From Mycolicibacterium moriokaense (GTDB taxonomy: Bacteria > Actinomycetota > Actinomycetes > Mycobacteriales > Mycobacteriaceae), in the NCBI RefSeq assembly GCF_003201655.1, contig NZ_QJJU01000001.1, forward strand, positions 469,787-533,786: a stretch of 64,000 nt of DNA. The letters run 5' to 3'. Of this stretch, positions 25,239 to 37,858 are shown piece after piece; within the stretch, counting starts at the first letter, position 1; the number at the start of each line of letters is the position of its first letter. Made by a program: the position numbers and the translations under genes. The notes beneath the pieces were generated by a model that worked only from the letters and a program-made list of their open reading frames with translations, was not told the origin of the DNA and ran no database searches.

Positions 25239-25589
25239 GAGTGCGGCTGGAGTTGGATCGCCGGCTCGGCCGGCGGTGTCACCATCGAGGCGGCGTTCGC
25301 GATCGCTGCCCTGGTCGTCGTGCTCGTCGTGTGTGTATCAGGGCTCACCGCGGTATCGATGCAAGTGCGGTGCGTCGACGCAGCGCGCGAGGCTGCTCGC
25401 CTCGCCGCACGGGGCGATGAAGGCTCGACAAGCGATGCCGCACAGCGCATCGCGCCCGACGGGGCGGCCGTACATCTACGGCGCGACGGTGAGTTCGTGG
25501 TCGCGAGGGTCACCGCGAAATCACCGCTGCTGCCTGGCATCACCATCGCGGCAGAGGCGGTCGCGGCAGCCGAGCCTGGTCCACGCTGA
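25239..25589 (+). CDS. TadE-like minor pilin (Rv3655c-like), start unresolved
   Basis: About 116 residues. The TadE signature AGGVTIEAAFAIAALVVVLV, a type IV-like hydrophobic helix with Glu, is followed by a short extracellular region with AAREAARLAARG. There is no ATG, GTG or TTG in this frame between the flp stop and the helix. The nearest in-frame start is GTG 25056, deep inside flp. Either translation starts inside flp, or a rare start is used, or there is a small indel. A GTG at 25237 lies in the frame of the next gene instead. The start given is only the first codon after flp. Confidence 0.65.
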   Translation, partial: ECGWSWIAGSAGGVTIEAAFAIAALVVVLVVCVSGLTAVSMQVRCVDAAREAARLAARGDEGSTSDAAQRIAPDGAAVHLRRDGEFVVARVTAKSPLLPGITIAAEAVAAAEPGPR

Positions 25590-25620
25590 GCACGGCTCTG
25601 CCAGTCTGATTGCCGTTGCG

Positions 25621-25932
25621 ATGATGGCGGTCCTGCTGACGATCACCGTCGGCGGTGTGTACGTCGGGTCCGCGGCGATCGCCCGCCACCGGGCGCAGGC
25701 GGCGGCCGACCTGGCCGCGGTGGCCGCGGCGGTGCACCTCGCCGACGGCACACACGCGGCCTGCTCGCGGGCATCGGCGTTGGCACTCGCGATGAACGCG
25801 GCCGTCACCCGTTGCCAGGTCGAGGATCTCGATGTGCTCGTCACCGTCGAGTCACGCGTACCGCTTGGACGGATCGCGGTGGGGCCGGCGCGCGCCACGG
25901 CAAGGGCCGGTCCGGTTGACACCGGGAGCTAG
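25621..25932 (+). CDS. TadE/TadG-like helix-containing protein (Rv3654c-like)
   Basis: 103 residues from ATG 25621. The hydrophobic helix AVLLTITVGGVYVGSAAIARHRAQ begins at once and is followed by ADLAAVAAAVHLADGTHAACSR. This is the pattern of Rv3654c-type proteins that close mycobacterial tad operons. Family-like codons (EHGSASLIAVA) precede the ATG in frame but lack a standard start. Its stop (25930-25932) overlaps the stop of the convergent sensor gene at 25929. Confidence 0.75.
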   Translation: MMAVLLTITVGGVYVGSAAIARHRAQAAADLAAVAAAVHLADGTHAACSRASALALAMNAAVTRCQVEDLDVLVTVESRVPLGRIAVGPARATARAGPVDTGS

Positions 25933-27011
25933 GGCTTGGCTGCTCTGTCCTTGCGGGGCTTGGCCTTTCGCTTTGGGGCTTCAGCGTCGTCGATATCCTC
26001 TAGCCCGGCGGCCGCGATCTGATCATCGGTGGGAACACGTAGCGTCGCCATCCCTGCGTAGATATCCTCTTCGAGCTGAACGCGGTTGACTGTGACATGG
26101 ACGGGCGTCCATCCACCGCCGTTGGCCTTCATGCGCAGCACGCCCGATGCCGAGCCGGTGGCGAATTCTGCTGCCATCTTTGCCATTTGGCTCCGATCGG
26201 CGGGGTGGACGGCATGGTCTCCTGCCATGCTGGCGCGCCAGTCGAAGAAGGGCACCGGATCGTCGAGCCACTTCAACAGCGTCCAGTTCTTGAGATCGAC
26301 GATGCACCTATAGACGTCGGGTTGTGCCAATCCTGCGAGGATCCGCTGCGCCAGGTAGTCATGAGGCACGTTCGGGTCCTCGCGCACGCTGCGCCAGTTC
26401 ATTGCTCGGCAGATCAGTCGTTCGCTGCCGTCATCTTCGCTCTCCTGCAGCACACGGGAGACAAAGCCGATGGTGATCGGGTCACCATTGAAATCCGTTA
26501 TGTCCCAGGTACTGCAGAACTTCGTGCCGAGCTCGGGTTTGATCGCCATCGACAACACTTTGGCTTCGCTGGGGTTGAGATCGCGCCGCGGCAGGTCGTC
26601 GGCGAACGCCCTGCCGTGGGTTGGCGCCTTCTCCGGATCCCATCCGCTGTTCGCCAGCGACTCGGGGGTGTCGGTCGCGGTCGCGTTCGTCAGGTCCCAG
26701 ATCAGCGGTCCTGGTGTCGGGCGGTCCGGCGGATCCATCTCAGGAGGACCGATCCACACGTGCACGCCGTGGATGCGCCCATCGGACATCTGGACAACTT
26801 CAGTACGAATTACGCGGTCATGCTTCGGTGTGATGCTGCTCAGCCCGACTCCGGCGCGCACGGTCTCGCCGATGGCCGTCTGGATCGCCATGAGATGCGG
26901 GTTTCGCCTCAAGAATGCGCTGATTGGAACGAGATTCTTGGTTCGAGGACCTTGTGCGACGACGACGGGCTCGCTGCCGAGAACTTCCACGAGCAGCCAG
27001 TCGTGGTTCAT
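25929..27011 (-). CDS. PAS/GAF-type sensory protein (Rv3651-like; DUF5593/DUF5628)
   Basis: 360 residues. It opens MNHDWLLVEVLGSEPVVVAQG and has GVHVWIGPPEMDPPDRPTPG and WDITDFNGDPITIGFVSRVL, regions of the mycobacterial DUF5593 and DUF5628 domains. The M. tuberculosis orthologue Rv3651 has a PAS/GAF-like three-domain structure without an output domain (recalled). The C-terminal tail is a basic KRKAKPRKDR stretch. Cytosolic, probably small-molecule sensing. In M. tuberculosis, PE_PGRS genes lie between this gene and the tad locus; here the two are directly convergent. Confidence 0.82.
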   Translation of the reverse strand: MNHDWLLVEVLGSEPVVVAQGPRTKNLVPISAFLRRNPHLMAIQTAIGETVRAGVGLSSITPKHDRVIRTEVVQMSDGRIHGVHVWIGPPEMDPPDRPTPGPLIWDLTNATATDTPESLANSGWDPEKAPTHGRAFADDLPRRDLNPSEAKVLSMAIKPELGTKFCSTWDITDFNGDPITIGFVSRVLQESEDDGSERLICRAMNWRSVREDPNVPHDYLAQRILAGLAQPDVYRCIVDLKNWTLLKWLDDPVPFFDWRASMAGDHAVHPADRSQMAKMAAEFATGSASGVLRMKANGGGWTPVHVTVNRVQLEEDIYAGMATLRVPTDDQIAAAGLEDIDDAEAPKRKAKPRKDRAAKP

Positions 27012-27307
27012 AGCGGCATCTTACCGTCGAGCTGAGGGCCGCCTCCCAGCGAAAGCCGACTACGAAATCCGTCGATCCGCGCTGCTAGCGGGATTCTGAG
27101 GCGGCTCGGTAAAGCTTCCCTAAGTTGCAGTAGGCCCTCCGACGAGGTACTTTCCGTTCGCGCCCGACTTCCGGGATTGGGAACGGATCGCGTTGTCCGA
27201 CTGTTCGCCGCACCTGTCTGTGTGCTCGGCGTGCTCGATTTCAAGCACCGCCTTGGCCGCGGATCCACGGGGGCGACCGTCGAGGGGTCGGTCGCCCCAT
27301 GGGCGGA
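27012..27307. other. Intergenic region between the sensor gene and the helicase
   Basis: 296 bp with no convincing gene. It contains the helicase terminator hairpin at 27270-27298 and must hold the leftward promoter of the Rv3651-like gene. No clear sigma-A boxes recognised. Confidence 0.5.
27270..27298 (-). terminator. Terminator hairpin of the helicase gene
   Basis: Perfect 10-bp inverted repeat GGGGCGACCG (27270-27279) / CGGTCGCCCC (27289-27298) with 9-nt loop, starting 10 bp after the helicase stop codon. No T-run. Confidence 0.65.
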
Positions 27308-29638
27308 TCACGGCGCGTCGCCTGCGAGCGCGCCGAGCACCAGACTCAGCACTCGCAACGCACCCTGCTTGTCCAGAGGATCGTTGCCGCTGCCACATTT
27401 CGGCGATTGCACGCACGACGGGCAGCCAAGAGGGCATTCGCAGGCCGCGATCGCCGCTTCCGTCGCTTCCCACCACGTCTGGATCTTCCGGAAGCCGCGG
27501 TCGGCGAAGCCGGCCCCGCCGGGGTAGCCGTCGTATACGAAAATCGTCGGCAATCCCTGCACCGGACCCACGGCTGTCGACACTCCGCCGATGTCGCCGC
27601 GGTCGCAGCTCGCGACCAACGGCAGCAGACCAATCGCCGCATGTTCAGCGGCGTGCAGCGATCCCGGCACGCGCAGCAAATCGATTCCGCTGTGCTGCAA
27701 CGCCTCTGGCGTGATAGTGCACATCACGGCCACGGTATCCAATGTGCGGGTAGGCATGTCCAGCTCGACGAAGTCGATCACTTCACCGTCGAGCCTGCGT
27801 CGCAGATAGCCGGTCACCGTATTGGTCACCGCCACCGGTACGAGGCCAATGGTGACCGGCCCGTGGGTCGTTCGTTCACCCTGGCCCGTCACCGTGATGT
27901 CGGTGAGCTCGCGCGCGAACGTCGTATAGCCAGGGTCCTCCGAATGCACAAACGCGATGCCGTCCTCGAAATCCAGTGAGTCGACGACATAGCTCTCACC
28001 CTGATGCAAATACACCGCGCCGGGGTGAACCGACGCCGGTGCCTGGCCTACGCCCGCGCTGCCAAGTAGGCGGCCGGTGCCGGCCTCCAGGATCGCGATC
28101 TGGCCCCCCGAGGAGCCGCGAATATCCACCGCCGGATGCGGATCGACGCCAGGGGTGGGAAAGTAGCCGCTGGGCCTTCGGCGCAGCAGCCCGTCGTCGA
28201 CGAGTGTCTCCGCTACCGCCTCGGCGTTCCACATCCGCACCTCCGTTTCGGTCAACGGAAGTTCGGTTGCCGCGCAAAGCAGCTGCGGGCCAAGGACATA
28301 CGGGTTGCTCGGATCGATCACCACGCGTTCGATCGGTTTGTCCAGCAGTGCGGCCGGATGGTTCACAAGGTAGGTGTCCAGCGGGTCGTCTCGGGCGATC
28401 AGCACGATCAGCGCGCTCTGCCCGCGACGGCCCGATCGGCCGGCCTGCTGCCAGAACGACGTGACGGTCCCCGGAAATCCCGCCAACACCACCGCATCCA
28501 GTCCCGCGATATCCACGCCCAACTCCAGCGCGTTGGTGGCGGCCATGCCCCGCAATTCGCCTTCGGCCAGAGCGCGTTCCAGTGTCCGGCGGTCCTCGGC
28601 CAGATAACCCGCCCGGTAGGACGCCACACGGTCGGCCAGTTCCGGTGCGATGTCTTCGAGTCGTGCTCGCGCGCCCAGTGCGGTCAATTCGGCCCCGCGG
28701 CGCGACCGCACGAAGGTCAGCGTTCGCGCGCCCTCGGCGATGAGATCGGCCATCACCCGCGCAGCCTCGGCGCCTGCCGAACGCCGCACCGGAGCACCGT
28801 TTTCACCGACGATGTCCTCGCGCAGCGCCGGCTCCCACAGTGCAACGGTGCGCGCGCCCTGCGGCGAGCCGTCCTCGGTCACCTCCGCCACGGTCTGCCC
28901 GATGAGTTCGGACGCGGTCGCCGCGGGCTGTGCGGTGGTCGCGCTGGCGAAGATGACCGTTGGTCCCGACGTGTACCGGGTACACAACCGCAAGAGCCTG
29001 CGCAGGATCATTGCCACATTCGATCCGAAAACTCCACGGTAGTAATGGCATTCGTCGACGACAATGAACTGGAGGTTGCGCAGGAATACCGCCCAGCGGG
29101 CGTGGTTGCGCAGCAGTGATAGGTGAATCATGTCGGGATTGGAGAAGATCCAGCGCGATCGTTCACGCGCGAAGCGCCTCACCTCGCCAGGGCTGTCGCC
29201 GTCGTAAGAACTGGGTGCGACGTCACCAAGGCCTGGCACCGCCTCGGTCAGCGCGATCGCTGCCCGCAGTTGGTCGTGGCCGAGCGCCTTGGTTGGCGAC
29301 AAGTACAGAGCTCTGGCGCGCGAATTTGCTTTCAGCGCCGTCAATATCGGCAATTGGTAAGCCAACGACTTACCCGACGCGGTGCCGGAACTGAGCACCA
29401 CATGCCTGCCGTCGTGCGCGAGGTTGGCGGCAGCGAGTTGATGCGACCACATCGCCTCGATGCCGCGATCATGGAACGCCCGCACGACATCTCGATCTGC
29501 CCATTGCGGCCATGGTTGCAGTCGTCCCTGACGTGGTGAGAGATCTGCGACGTGGCGCAAAGGGTCTTCTTTGGGATCGGTGCCTTCGAGCGCGCAGGCC
29601 AGCAGCTCGCGGCCGAAATCCGACCCCGAATCTGACAC
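27308..29638 (-). CDS. DEAD/DEAH-box helicase with DUF1998 domain (MrfA/Hrq1 type, Rv3649-like)
   Basis: 776 residues, a superfamily 2 helicase. Motif I is [16 protein letters not shown], motif [14 protein letters not shown] (DEVH variant DECH), motif III SATTAQP and motif [13 protein letters not shown] (QAGRSGR type). The C-terminal DUF1998 region ends with the four-Cys zinc site [17 protein letters not shown]. MrfA relatives repair DNA crosslinks. GTG 29638 is chosen because AGGAGG lies 7 nt upstream; a GTG at 29680 is less well placed. Divergent from cspA. Confidence 0.92.
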   Translation of the reverse strand: MSDSGSDFGRELLACALEGTDPKEDPLRHVADLSPRQGRLQPWPQWADRDVVRAFHDRGIEAMWSHQLAAANLAHDGRHVVLSSGTASGKSLAYQLPILTALKANSRARALYLSPTKALGHDQLRAAIALTEAVPGLGDVAPSSYDGDSPGEVRRFARERSRWIFSNPDMIHLSLLRNHARWAVFLRNLQFIVVDECHYYRGVFGSNVAMILRRLLRLCTRYTSGPTVIFASATTAQPAATASELIGQTVAEVTEDGSPQGARTVALWEPALREDIVGENGAPVRRSAGAEAARVMADLIAEGARTLTFVRSRRGAELTALGARARLEDIAPELADRVASYRAGYLAEDRRTLERALAEGELRGMAATNALELGVDIAGLDAVVLAGFPGTVTSFWQQAGRSGRRGQSALIVLIARDDPLDTYLVNHPAALLDKPIERVVIDPSNPYVLGPQLLCAATELPLTETEVRMWNAEAVAETLVDDGLLRRRPSGYFPTPGVDPHPAVDIRGSSGGQIAILEAGTGRLLGSAGVGQAPASVHPGAVYLHQGESYVVDSLDFEDGIAFVHSEDPGYTTFARELTDITVTGQGERTTHGPVTIGLVPVAVTNTVTGYLRRRLDGEVIDFVELDMPTRTLDTVAVMCTITPEALQHSGIDLLRVPGSLHAAEHAAIGLLPLVASCDRGDIGGVSTAVGPVQGLPTIFVYDGYPGGAGFADRGFRKIQTWWEATEAAIAACECPLGCPSCVQSPKCGSGNDPLDKQGALRVLSLVLGALAGDAP

Positions 29639-29669
29639 CGCATGCCCTCCTGAAGCCCTCGTATACGAA

Positions 29670-29697
29670 TTGTTCACCACTGGATCGCGCCTACACT
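29670..29697 (+). promoter_or_regulatory. Candidate cspA promoter with long leader
   Basis: TTGTTC (29670-29675) and TACACT (29692-29697), spacer 16. This would start transcription near 29704 and give cspA a leader of about 210 nt; long structured leaders are usual for cold-shock genes. Inferred from boxes only. Confidence 0.4.
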
Positions 29698-29913
29698 GTC
29701 GCGGCAGCCCTGAACATGATTGACTTACGGCGGTCGCAGCTTCTGTGTTCGTGTATATGCACTCGCAGGATCGACGTTGCGATCGCGGTTCCTGCGAGGG
29801 TTGTAGGTCGGGTCAAGTTCCGACGACAAGCGCGTTGGTATGGCGGTCGGAACGGGCCCGGTACGCCGGAAGTCGGTGAACCGCCCGGTATGAAGAGAAG
29901 GAAATCACGAGAG

Positions 29914-30117
29914 ATGCCACAGGGAACTGTGAAGTGGTTCAACGCGGAGAAGGGCTTCGGCTTTATCGCCCCGGAGGACGGGTCCGCGGATGTTTTCGTC
30001 CACTACACGGAAATTCAGGGCAGCGGCTTCCGCACCCTTGAAGAGAACCAGAAGGTCGAGTTCGAGGTCGGCCAAAGCCCCAAGGGCCCACAGGCCACAG
30101 GTGTTCGCGCCGTCTAG
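29914..30117 (+). CDS. cspA: Cold-shock protein
   Basis: 67 residues, one OB-fold cold-shock domain. Both RNA-binding motifs are present: GFGFI (RNP1, in [11 protein letters not shown]) and VFVHYTEI (RNP2). It binds single-stranded RNA/DNA and loosens secondary structure. ATG 29914 follows a GAGA-rich stretch. It ends at a strong hairpin and is followed by the Rv3647c-like gene, as in M. tuberculosis. Confidence 0.97.
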   Translation: MPQGTVKWFNAEKGFGFIAPEDGSADVFVHYTEIQGSGFRTLEENQKVEFEVGQSPKGPQATGVRAV

Positions 30118-30144
30118 GGTCGCCCGCTTATAGAATCCGAGAAA

Positions 30145-30185
30145 CCCCTCGCGCCGTTCCGGTAACGGACAGCGCGGGGGCGTTT
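30145..30185 (+). terminator. Terminator after cspA
   Basis: CCCC(T)CGCGC (30145-30154) pairs with GCGCGGGGG (30172-30180), with an inner CCGTT/AACGG stem. GTTTT follows at 30182-30186. A near-canonical intrinsic terminator 27 nt after the cspA stop. Confidence 0.75.
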
Positions 30186-30250
30186 TCGTTTTGGGGCCCT
30201 CGCGGCCCGGCGGCCCATCCGTGCGGCGCCACTGGCCTACTGTCGACTGC

Positions 30251-30829
30251 GTGAGCCAGCTGTCGTTCTTCTCGGCCGAGTCGGTGCCGCCTGCGGTCGC
30301 CGACCTGACCGGGATCCTCGCCGCGCCTGGCCAGGTGGTGCTGGTCGGGGATGGAGCACGGCTGTCGGTGGTGGTGGATCGACTGTGGCGCGCCGAGGGC
30401 CTCGCAGAGATGATCACTGAGGCCGGCCTGCAGCCCGAGATCGCCCGTACCGACGAGAACACCCCTCTGGTGCGCACAACGGTAGACCCGCGCCTGGTGG
30501 GCATCGCCCGCAAATGGACGCTTGGGGCGGTCAAGACCGTGCCACCGCAATGGCTACCAGGGCCCCGCGAGATGCGGGCCTGGACGCTCGCCTCTGGCAC
30601 ACCTGAAGCCGATCGGTACTTGCTGGGCCTGGATCCACACGCCCCCGACACGCATGCGGCGCTCGCGTCGGCGATGATGCGGGTGGGGATAGCCCCAACA
30701 TTGATCGGTACCAGGGGGTCGCATCCTGCCCTGCGCATCAGCGGACGTCGACGGCTATCGCGCCTGGTAGAGAACGTGGGGGAACCCCCAGGCAACGTCG
30801 AAGCGTTCGAGCATTGGCCGCGGATCTGA
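30251..30829 (+). CDS. Conserved hypothetical protein (Rv3647c-like)
   Basis: 192 residues from GTG 30251, beginning (V)SQLSFFSAESVPPAVADL. It has GQVVLVGDGARLSVVVD and RAWTLASGTPEADRYLLGLDP, without membrane segments, Cys clusters or a recognisable catalytic motif. Conserved in mycobacteria between cspA and topA. Function unknown. Confidence 0.8.
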   Translation: MSQLSFFSAESVPPAVADLTGILAAPGQVVLVGDGARLSVVVDRLWRAEGLAEMITEAGLQPEIARTDENTPLVRTTVDPRLVGIARKWTLGAVKTVPPQWLPGPREMRAWTLASGTPEADRYLLGLDPHAPDTHAALASAMMRVGIAPTLIGTRGSHPALRISGRRRLSRLVENVGEPPGNVEAFEHWPRI

Positions 30830-30879
30830 CAGGCTGCAACTGGGGGGTCAGTTTGCGTCCGCTGGCGCGGGGTGCGAAA

Positions 30880-30908
30880 TTGTCAGTTGCCAGCGGGGTC
30901 GGATATCT
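30880..30908 (+). promoter_or_regulatory. Candidate topA promoter
   Basis: TTGTCA (30880-30885) and ATATCT (30903-30908) with a 17-nt spacer. This places the start near 30915 and gives a leader of about 50 nt before the topA GTG. A TATATA at 30919-30924 is an alternative -10. Confidence 0.4.
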
Positions 30909-30966
30909 GCCGAGAGGCTATATATCTACGCCGTGCGGCAATCGGAGAAGTGGAGCGTAAGCACAG

Positions 30967-33777
<2,811 letters not shown>

Positions 33778-33839
33778 CCGACGTCGTTCGACGCGATATG
33801 CACGTCCGGATTGGCGTCGACCGCGTTTTCCGAGTGCTC

Positions 33840-34727
33840 CTAGTGACCGAGGCGGATTTGGACGCCGTGGTTGGCTAGTTGGTTGAAGTCGTAGATGAAG
33901 TCGCCGCGGTGGCTCACCGAGACGACGTAGCGATCCTGACCTTCCGTGATGGGAAAGCTGAAGGAGAACGTGCAGGTGCGGCCGTCGCCATGACCCTCTC
34001 CGAGCGTCGTGGTCTCCAGGATTTCGCCCTTGCCGTTCTTCACGACGAGTTGGGTGTTGCCGTCGATATCAGAGTATCCGTCCACGCCGTGGCAGGACGT
34101 CCCGTCCGATGCGATCGAGCTGATCACCGCGTCGGAGTCTCCTCCGGTCAGCACGAATGTTCCTGTCACAGTGGCTGTTTCGAGAACGTGAAAGCCTTGG
34201 GCGAATCGTGGGCAGAAGATGTCGACGGCGATCTTGTCTGCGGGTAGACCCTGCTGCGCACCCCCGTCGTCGAGTTGCCGGCACACCTGTCTGCCGTGGG
34301 CGATCGCATTGGCATCGGAGTTGAACTGGCGGTCCAGACCTGCATCTTGCAAGGTCGAGAGGTAGGTAGCCTCGGGCGATTCCGACGGACCACGGTGCGG
34401 ATAGTGCATCGCCCAAAACACGAGCGCTGACACCACAATGAGCGCGACTCCCGCCCCGGTGCCGAGCCACGACGTCCGAATGCTCATCCTGCCGCGGGCG
34501 GGGACGTCGGTGTAATTGGGCAGCAGTTCGCCGCCGGTGGGGTCGTTAGCCTCGGTTCTGCCATTGCGGACCCGATTGGTGGGGCGTCCAGCGACGTAGT
34601 AGCGGCCTTCATGTCGGGCAGTCGGGTCGGGGCGCCATCCGGTCAGCTTGATGTTCCCACGCTCCGCGCCACACTTCTCGCACACCCCGCTGCTACCCAC
34701 ATCTGCACCGCAGTACGAGCAGACCAT
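33840..34727 (-). CDS. Zinc-ribbon membrane protein with DUF732 domain
   Basis: 295 residues from ATG 34727. The N-terminal zinc ribbon is C-x2-C-x10-C-x2-C (MVCSYCGAD, VCEKCGAE). One membrane segment follows (GAGVALIVVSALVFWAMH, about residues 90-108). The extracellular part starts with a DUF732 domain (YLSTLQDAGLDRQFNSDANA through GRQVCRQLDDG), typical of small mycobacterial secreted proteins, and ends with a beta-rich region. The topology fits a cytosolic ribbon and exported DUF732. Function unknown. Confidence 0.75.
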   Translation of the reverse strand: MVCSYCGADVGSSGVCEKCGAERGNIKLTGWRPDPTARHEGRYYVAGRPTNRVRNGRTEANDPTGGELLPNYTDVPARGRMSIRTSWLGTGAGVALIVVSALVFWAMHYPHRGPSESPEATYLSTLQDAGLDRQFNSDANAIAHGRQVCRQLDDGGAQQGLPADKIAVDIFCPRFAQGFHVLETATVTGTFVLTGGDSDAVISSIASDGTSCHGVDGYSDIDGNTQLVVKNGKGEILETTTLGEGHGDGRTCTFSFSFPITEGQDRYVVSVSHRGDFIYDFNQLANHGVQIRLGH

Positions 34728-34876
34728 CAGGACCGCACCCGTAAGACCGGCCGACACCAACGCCGCCGAAAGAAGACCACGCTCACCTTGCTGAGAACCA
34801 TCACAACTATTGTGGTCCGCTGCCGCCGTCAGGTCACCTCATGGCTGGAGATACTCTGCACCAAGCGTTCGCCAAT

Positions 34877-36484
34877 CTAGGTGGAGACGTCGCTGCGGGC
34901 GTCGTCGATGTCGCTAACTTCGTTGGGTTCAACCAGGTTCAGCGGTCGGGCCAGCTGGGTAGGTGCGGTACGGCCGCGCAGTTCGACGATCTCGCCGACA
35001 TCCCAGCAGAGTGCCTCGGCATCCAGCGCGCCGCTGACCGCGATCGCCGACGCCAGTACGTGGCCCTGCTCCAGCTTGGCGAGTTCTGTGAGGCGTGCCG
35101 CCTCGTTGACCGGGTCGCCGATCACCGTGTATTCGAATCGGGCCTGCGCGCCGATGTGCCCGGCGATGGCCCGCCCTGCGGACACCCCGATGCCGAAATC
35201 GGTTTCGCCCAGGACGTTTATCAGGTCGTCGTGCAGCTCACGGGACGCGGCCAGCGCGGCACCGGAGGCGTCGGGGTGCTCGATCGGCGCGCCGAAGATG
35301 GCCAGCGCCGCGTCGCCCTGGAATTTGTTGACGAACCCGCCGTGACGATTGACGGTGTCGACCACGACACGGAAGAACTCGTTGAGCAGGCTGACGACCT
35401 CCGACGCCGGGATGGTCGCCGCCAGCTGCGTCGACCCCACCAGGTCGACGAAAAGCACTGCGACATCGCGCTCTTGGCCGCCGAGCTCGGTGCCGCGTTC
35501 AAGGGCGCGACGGGCCACGTCCTCGCCGACGTAGCGGCCGAACAGGTCACGTAGCCGTTGTCGTTCGGCCAGGTCGCGCACCATGTCGTTGAATCCGGCT
35601 TGTAGCAAACCCAATTCGCTGGCGTCGTAGATCTGCATGTGCGCGTTGTAGTTGCCGCGCTGCACTTCGCCAAGGGCCCAACGCAATTGGCGCAGCGGGT
35701 CGGCGATCGACATCGCCACCAGCAGGGTGCCTGCCAAACCGATGGCCAACGCAGCGAGTGCAAGTATCAGGATCGGCGTGGTCAGCCGCTCGGCGGGAGC
35801 GGTGAGGATCTGGAACTTGCTGGCCACCAATGCCAGCACGATCGCAAGGACTGGCACTCCGGTGGAGAGCACCCACGTAAGAACCTGTCGCAGGATGACG
35901 CCGGGCGCGCGGAAGTTCTCCGGCACGCCGCCGCGCAAGGCTGCCACGGCCACGGGCCGCAGCACCCGTTCCGACTGCAGGTATCCGATGATCGCCGTCG
36001 CGGTGGCGCCAAGCCCGGTGGCGACCGCTACAACCGGCGCCGACTTGCTGGCCACCGGCCAGCTGGCGACGATGAAGACGATGGAGCCGAGGCACCAGTT
36101 CGTCACGCTGATCACCGAGCGGTAGAACGGCATCTTCAACGCGCGGGTGCGGGCCATCTCGGTGGAGGCGGGGTCACGGTCGCCGAGCAGGGTGTCACGG
36201 CGCTGCCAGCGCATGACAGGGATCAGCAGCCGCAGGCTCAGGTACGACGCGACGGTGAAGGAGATAAACAGGTAGCTGAGGAAGACCGCAAGGTTGAAGG
36301 CGGGCAGGTCCTGTAGCTGGATGCGGTCCTCGGGCGGCAGCCCGAAGCGCAGGAAGCCCAGCACGAACAGCGCGCCGATGATGTCGGCCTGCAGCATGCC
36401 CAGCGTGAACACCGGCCACGGGGTGCGCGCCACCCACCGGACGAATGCGCTGATTCGCCCTAGTGCAATGGCCTCGGTGGTCAC
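34877..36484 (-). CDS. Membrane adenylate/guanylate cyclase with HAMP domain (Rv3645-like)
   Basis: 535 residues. Six membrane segments span about residues 20-270. A HAMP linker (SIADPLRQLRWALGEVQRGNYNAH) follows, then a class III cyclase domain from about residue 330. Metal-binding Asp residues are in VLFVDLVGSTQ and FQGDAALAIFGAP; the transition-state region is RFEYTVIGDPVNEAARL. Makes cAMP from ATP. M. tuberculosis Rv3645 is a major cyclase with links to fatty-acid metabolism (known). GTG start at 36484, divergent from the delta' gene. Confidence 0.93.
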   Translation of the reverse strand: MTTEAIALGRISAFVRWVARTPWPVFTLGMLQADIIGALFVLGFLRFGLPPEDRIQLQDLPAFNLAVFLSYLFISFTVASYLSLRLLIPVMRWQRRDTLLGDRDPASTEMARTRALKMPFYRSVISVTNWCLGSIVFIVASWPVASKSAPVVAVATGLGATATAIIGYLQSERVLRPVAVAALRGGVPENFRAPGVILRQVLTWVLSTGVPVLAIVLALVASKFQILTAPAERLTTPILILALAALAIGLAGTLLVAMSIADPLRQLRWALGEVQRGNYNAHMQIYDASELGLLQAGFNDMVRDLAERQRLRDLFGRYVGEDVARRALERGTELGGQERDVAVLFVDLVGSTQLAATIPASEVVSLLNEFFRVVVDTVNRHGGFVNKFQGDAALAIFGAPIEHPDASGAALAASRELHDDLINVLGETDFGIGVSAGRAIAGHIGAQARFEYTVIGDPVNEAARLTELAKLEQGHVLASAIAVSGALDAEALCWDVGEIVELRGRTAPTQLARPLNLVEPNEVSDIDDARSDVST

Positions 36485-36566
36485 GGGTTAACCGTATCGG
36501 GCCGGGCAGACGCAAAAGGGCGCTGTGAGACGGACGTGTCGGTTCGCAGCACTACTGTTATCTCCG

Positions 36567-37775
36567 ATGGCCGGTGTTTTTTCGCGTCTGGTGGGTCAAG
36601 ACGCCGTTGAAGCGGAATTGGTGGGCGCGGCACAGGCCGCACGCGGTGATTCAGCTCACAATGCCGAGGCGACCGGCACCATGACACACGCCTGGCTCAT
36701 CACCGGACCGCCAGGATCGGGCCGCTCGATCGCGGCGCTGTGCTTCGCTGCGGCGCTGCAGTGCACCTCCGACGGCGTCCCCGGCTGCGGTGAATGTCGC
36801 GCCTGCACGACGACCATGGCGGGCACCCACGCCGACGTGCGGCGGATCATCCCCGAGGGGCTGTCGATCGGCGTGGACGAAATGCGCAATATCGTGCAGA
36901 TCGCGTCACGCAAGCCGGGCGCGGGCCGGTGGCAGGTGGTCATCATCGAGGACGCCGACAGGCTGGGTGAGCGGGCGGGAAACGCGCTGCTGAAGGCCGT
37001 GGAGGAGCCGCCACCGTCAACGGTGTTCCTGCTGTGCGCGCCGTCGGTGGACCCGGAGGACATCTCCATCACGCTGCGCTCCCGCTGCAGGCATGTTCCG
37101 CTGGTGACGCCGTCGGTCGACGCGATCGCGCAGGTACTGATCGAAACCGACGAGCTGCCGGAGGAGGACGCCCGCTGGGCGGCGTCGGTCAGCGGCGGCC
37201 ACGTCGGAAGGGCGCGACGGTTGGCGGTCGACGAGCAAGCGCGGGAACGACGCAGGCGGGCACTCGGGATGGCGCGCGACGCGGCCACTCCCTCGCGGGC
37301 GTATGCCGCGGCGGAGGAGATGGTGGCGACGGCTGAGGCTGAAGCGCGGGCGTTGACCGAGGACCGCAACGAGGCCGAAACCGAGGAGCTCCGGACGGCG
37401 CTGGGTGCCGGCGGCACGGGCAAGGGCACCGCAGGAACGCTGCGCGGGGCGACCGGTGCGATCAAGGACCTTGAGCGACGGCAGAAGTCACGCCAGACAC
37501 GGGCGTCGCGCGACGCGCTGGACCGCGCGCTGATCGACTTGGCGACGTACTTTCGCGACGCGCTGCTTGTGTCGTCCGGCGCCGGCGAGATCCAGGCCAA
37601 CCATCCGGACATGGCGGACCAGGTTGCGACAATGGCAGCTCACGTGCCGCCCGAGAAGCTGCTGCGCTGCATCGAAGCCGTGCTGGAGTGCCGTGAGGCG
37701 CTGGCCGTCAACGTCAAGCCGAAGTTCGCGGTCGACGCGATGGTCGCCACCGTCGGGCAGGCGCTGCGCAACTGA
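36567..37775 (+). CDS. holB: DNA polymerase III delta' subunit
   Basis: 402 residues (401 in M. tuberculosis Rv3644c). Clamp-loader AAA+ fold: FSRLVGQDAVEAEL, a P-loop GPPGSGRSIAALCF with Arg in place of the usual Lys, and zinc cysteines in CTSDGVPGCGECRACTT. IIEDADRLGERAGNALLKAVEEPP and the sensor-1 region LRSRCRHVPL follow. The altered P-loop agrees with delta' being the ATP-inactive stator. ATG 36567 chosen over an upstream open frame. tRNA-Thr follows 83 bp downstream. Confidence 0.94.
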   Translation: MAGVFSRLVGQDAVEAELVGAAQAARGDSAHNAEATGTMTHAWLITGPPGSGRSIAALCFAAALQCTSDGVPGCGECRACTTTMAGTHADVRRIIPEGLSIGVDEMRNIVQIASRKPGAGRWQVVIIEDADRLGERAGNALLKAVEEPPPSTVFLLCAPSVDPEDISITLRSRCRHVPLVTPSVDAIAQVLIETDELPEEDARWAASVSGGHVGRARRLAVDEQARERRRRALGMARDAATPSRAYAAAEEMVATAEAEARALTEDRNEAETEELRTALGAGGTGKGTAGTLRGATGAIKDLERRQKSRQTRASRDALDRALIDLATYFRDALLVSSGAGEIQANHPDMADQVATMAAHVPPEKLLRCIEAVLECREALAVNVKPKFAVDAMVATVGQALRN

Positions 37776-37858
37776 CTTGGGAGCTCGGCGCACCCTGCCG
37801 TAGACTCGTCCCGCCCACGGTGACGTCTGCTCTTCGCGCAAGCGCTCATCGCGAGCAC

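Noticed and set aside
25237..25620. A 231-codon ORF covering the tadE region
   Set aside because: Its first 128 codons are out of frame with the TadE signature and low in complexity (Ser/Arg-rich); only the last part is a real gene.
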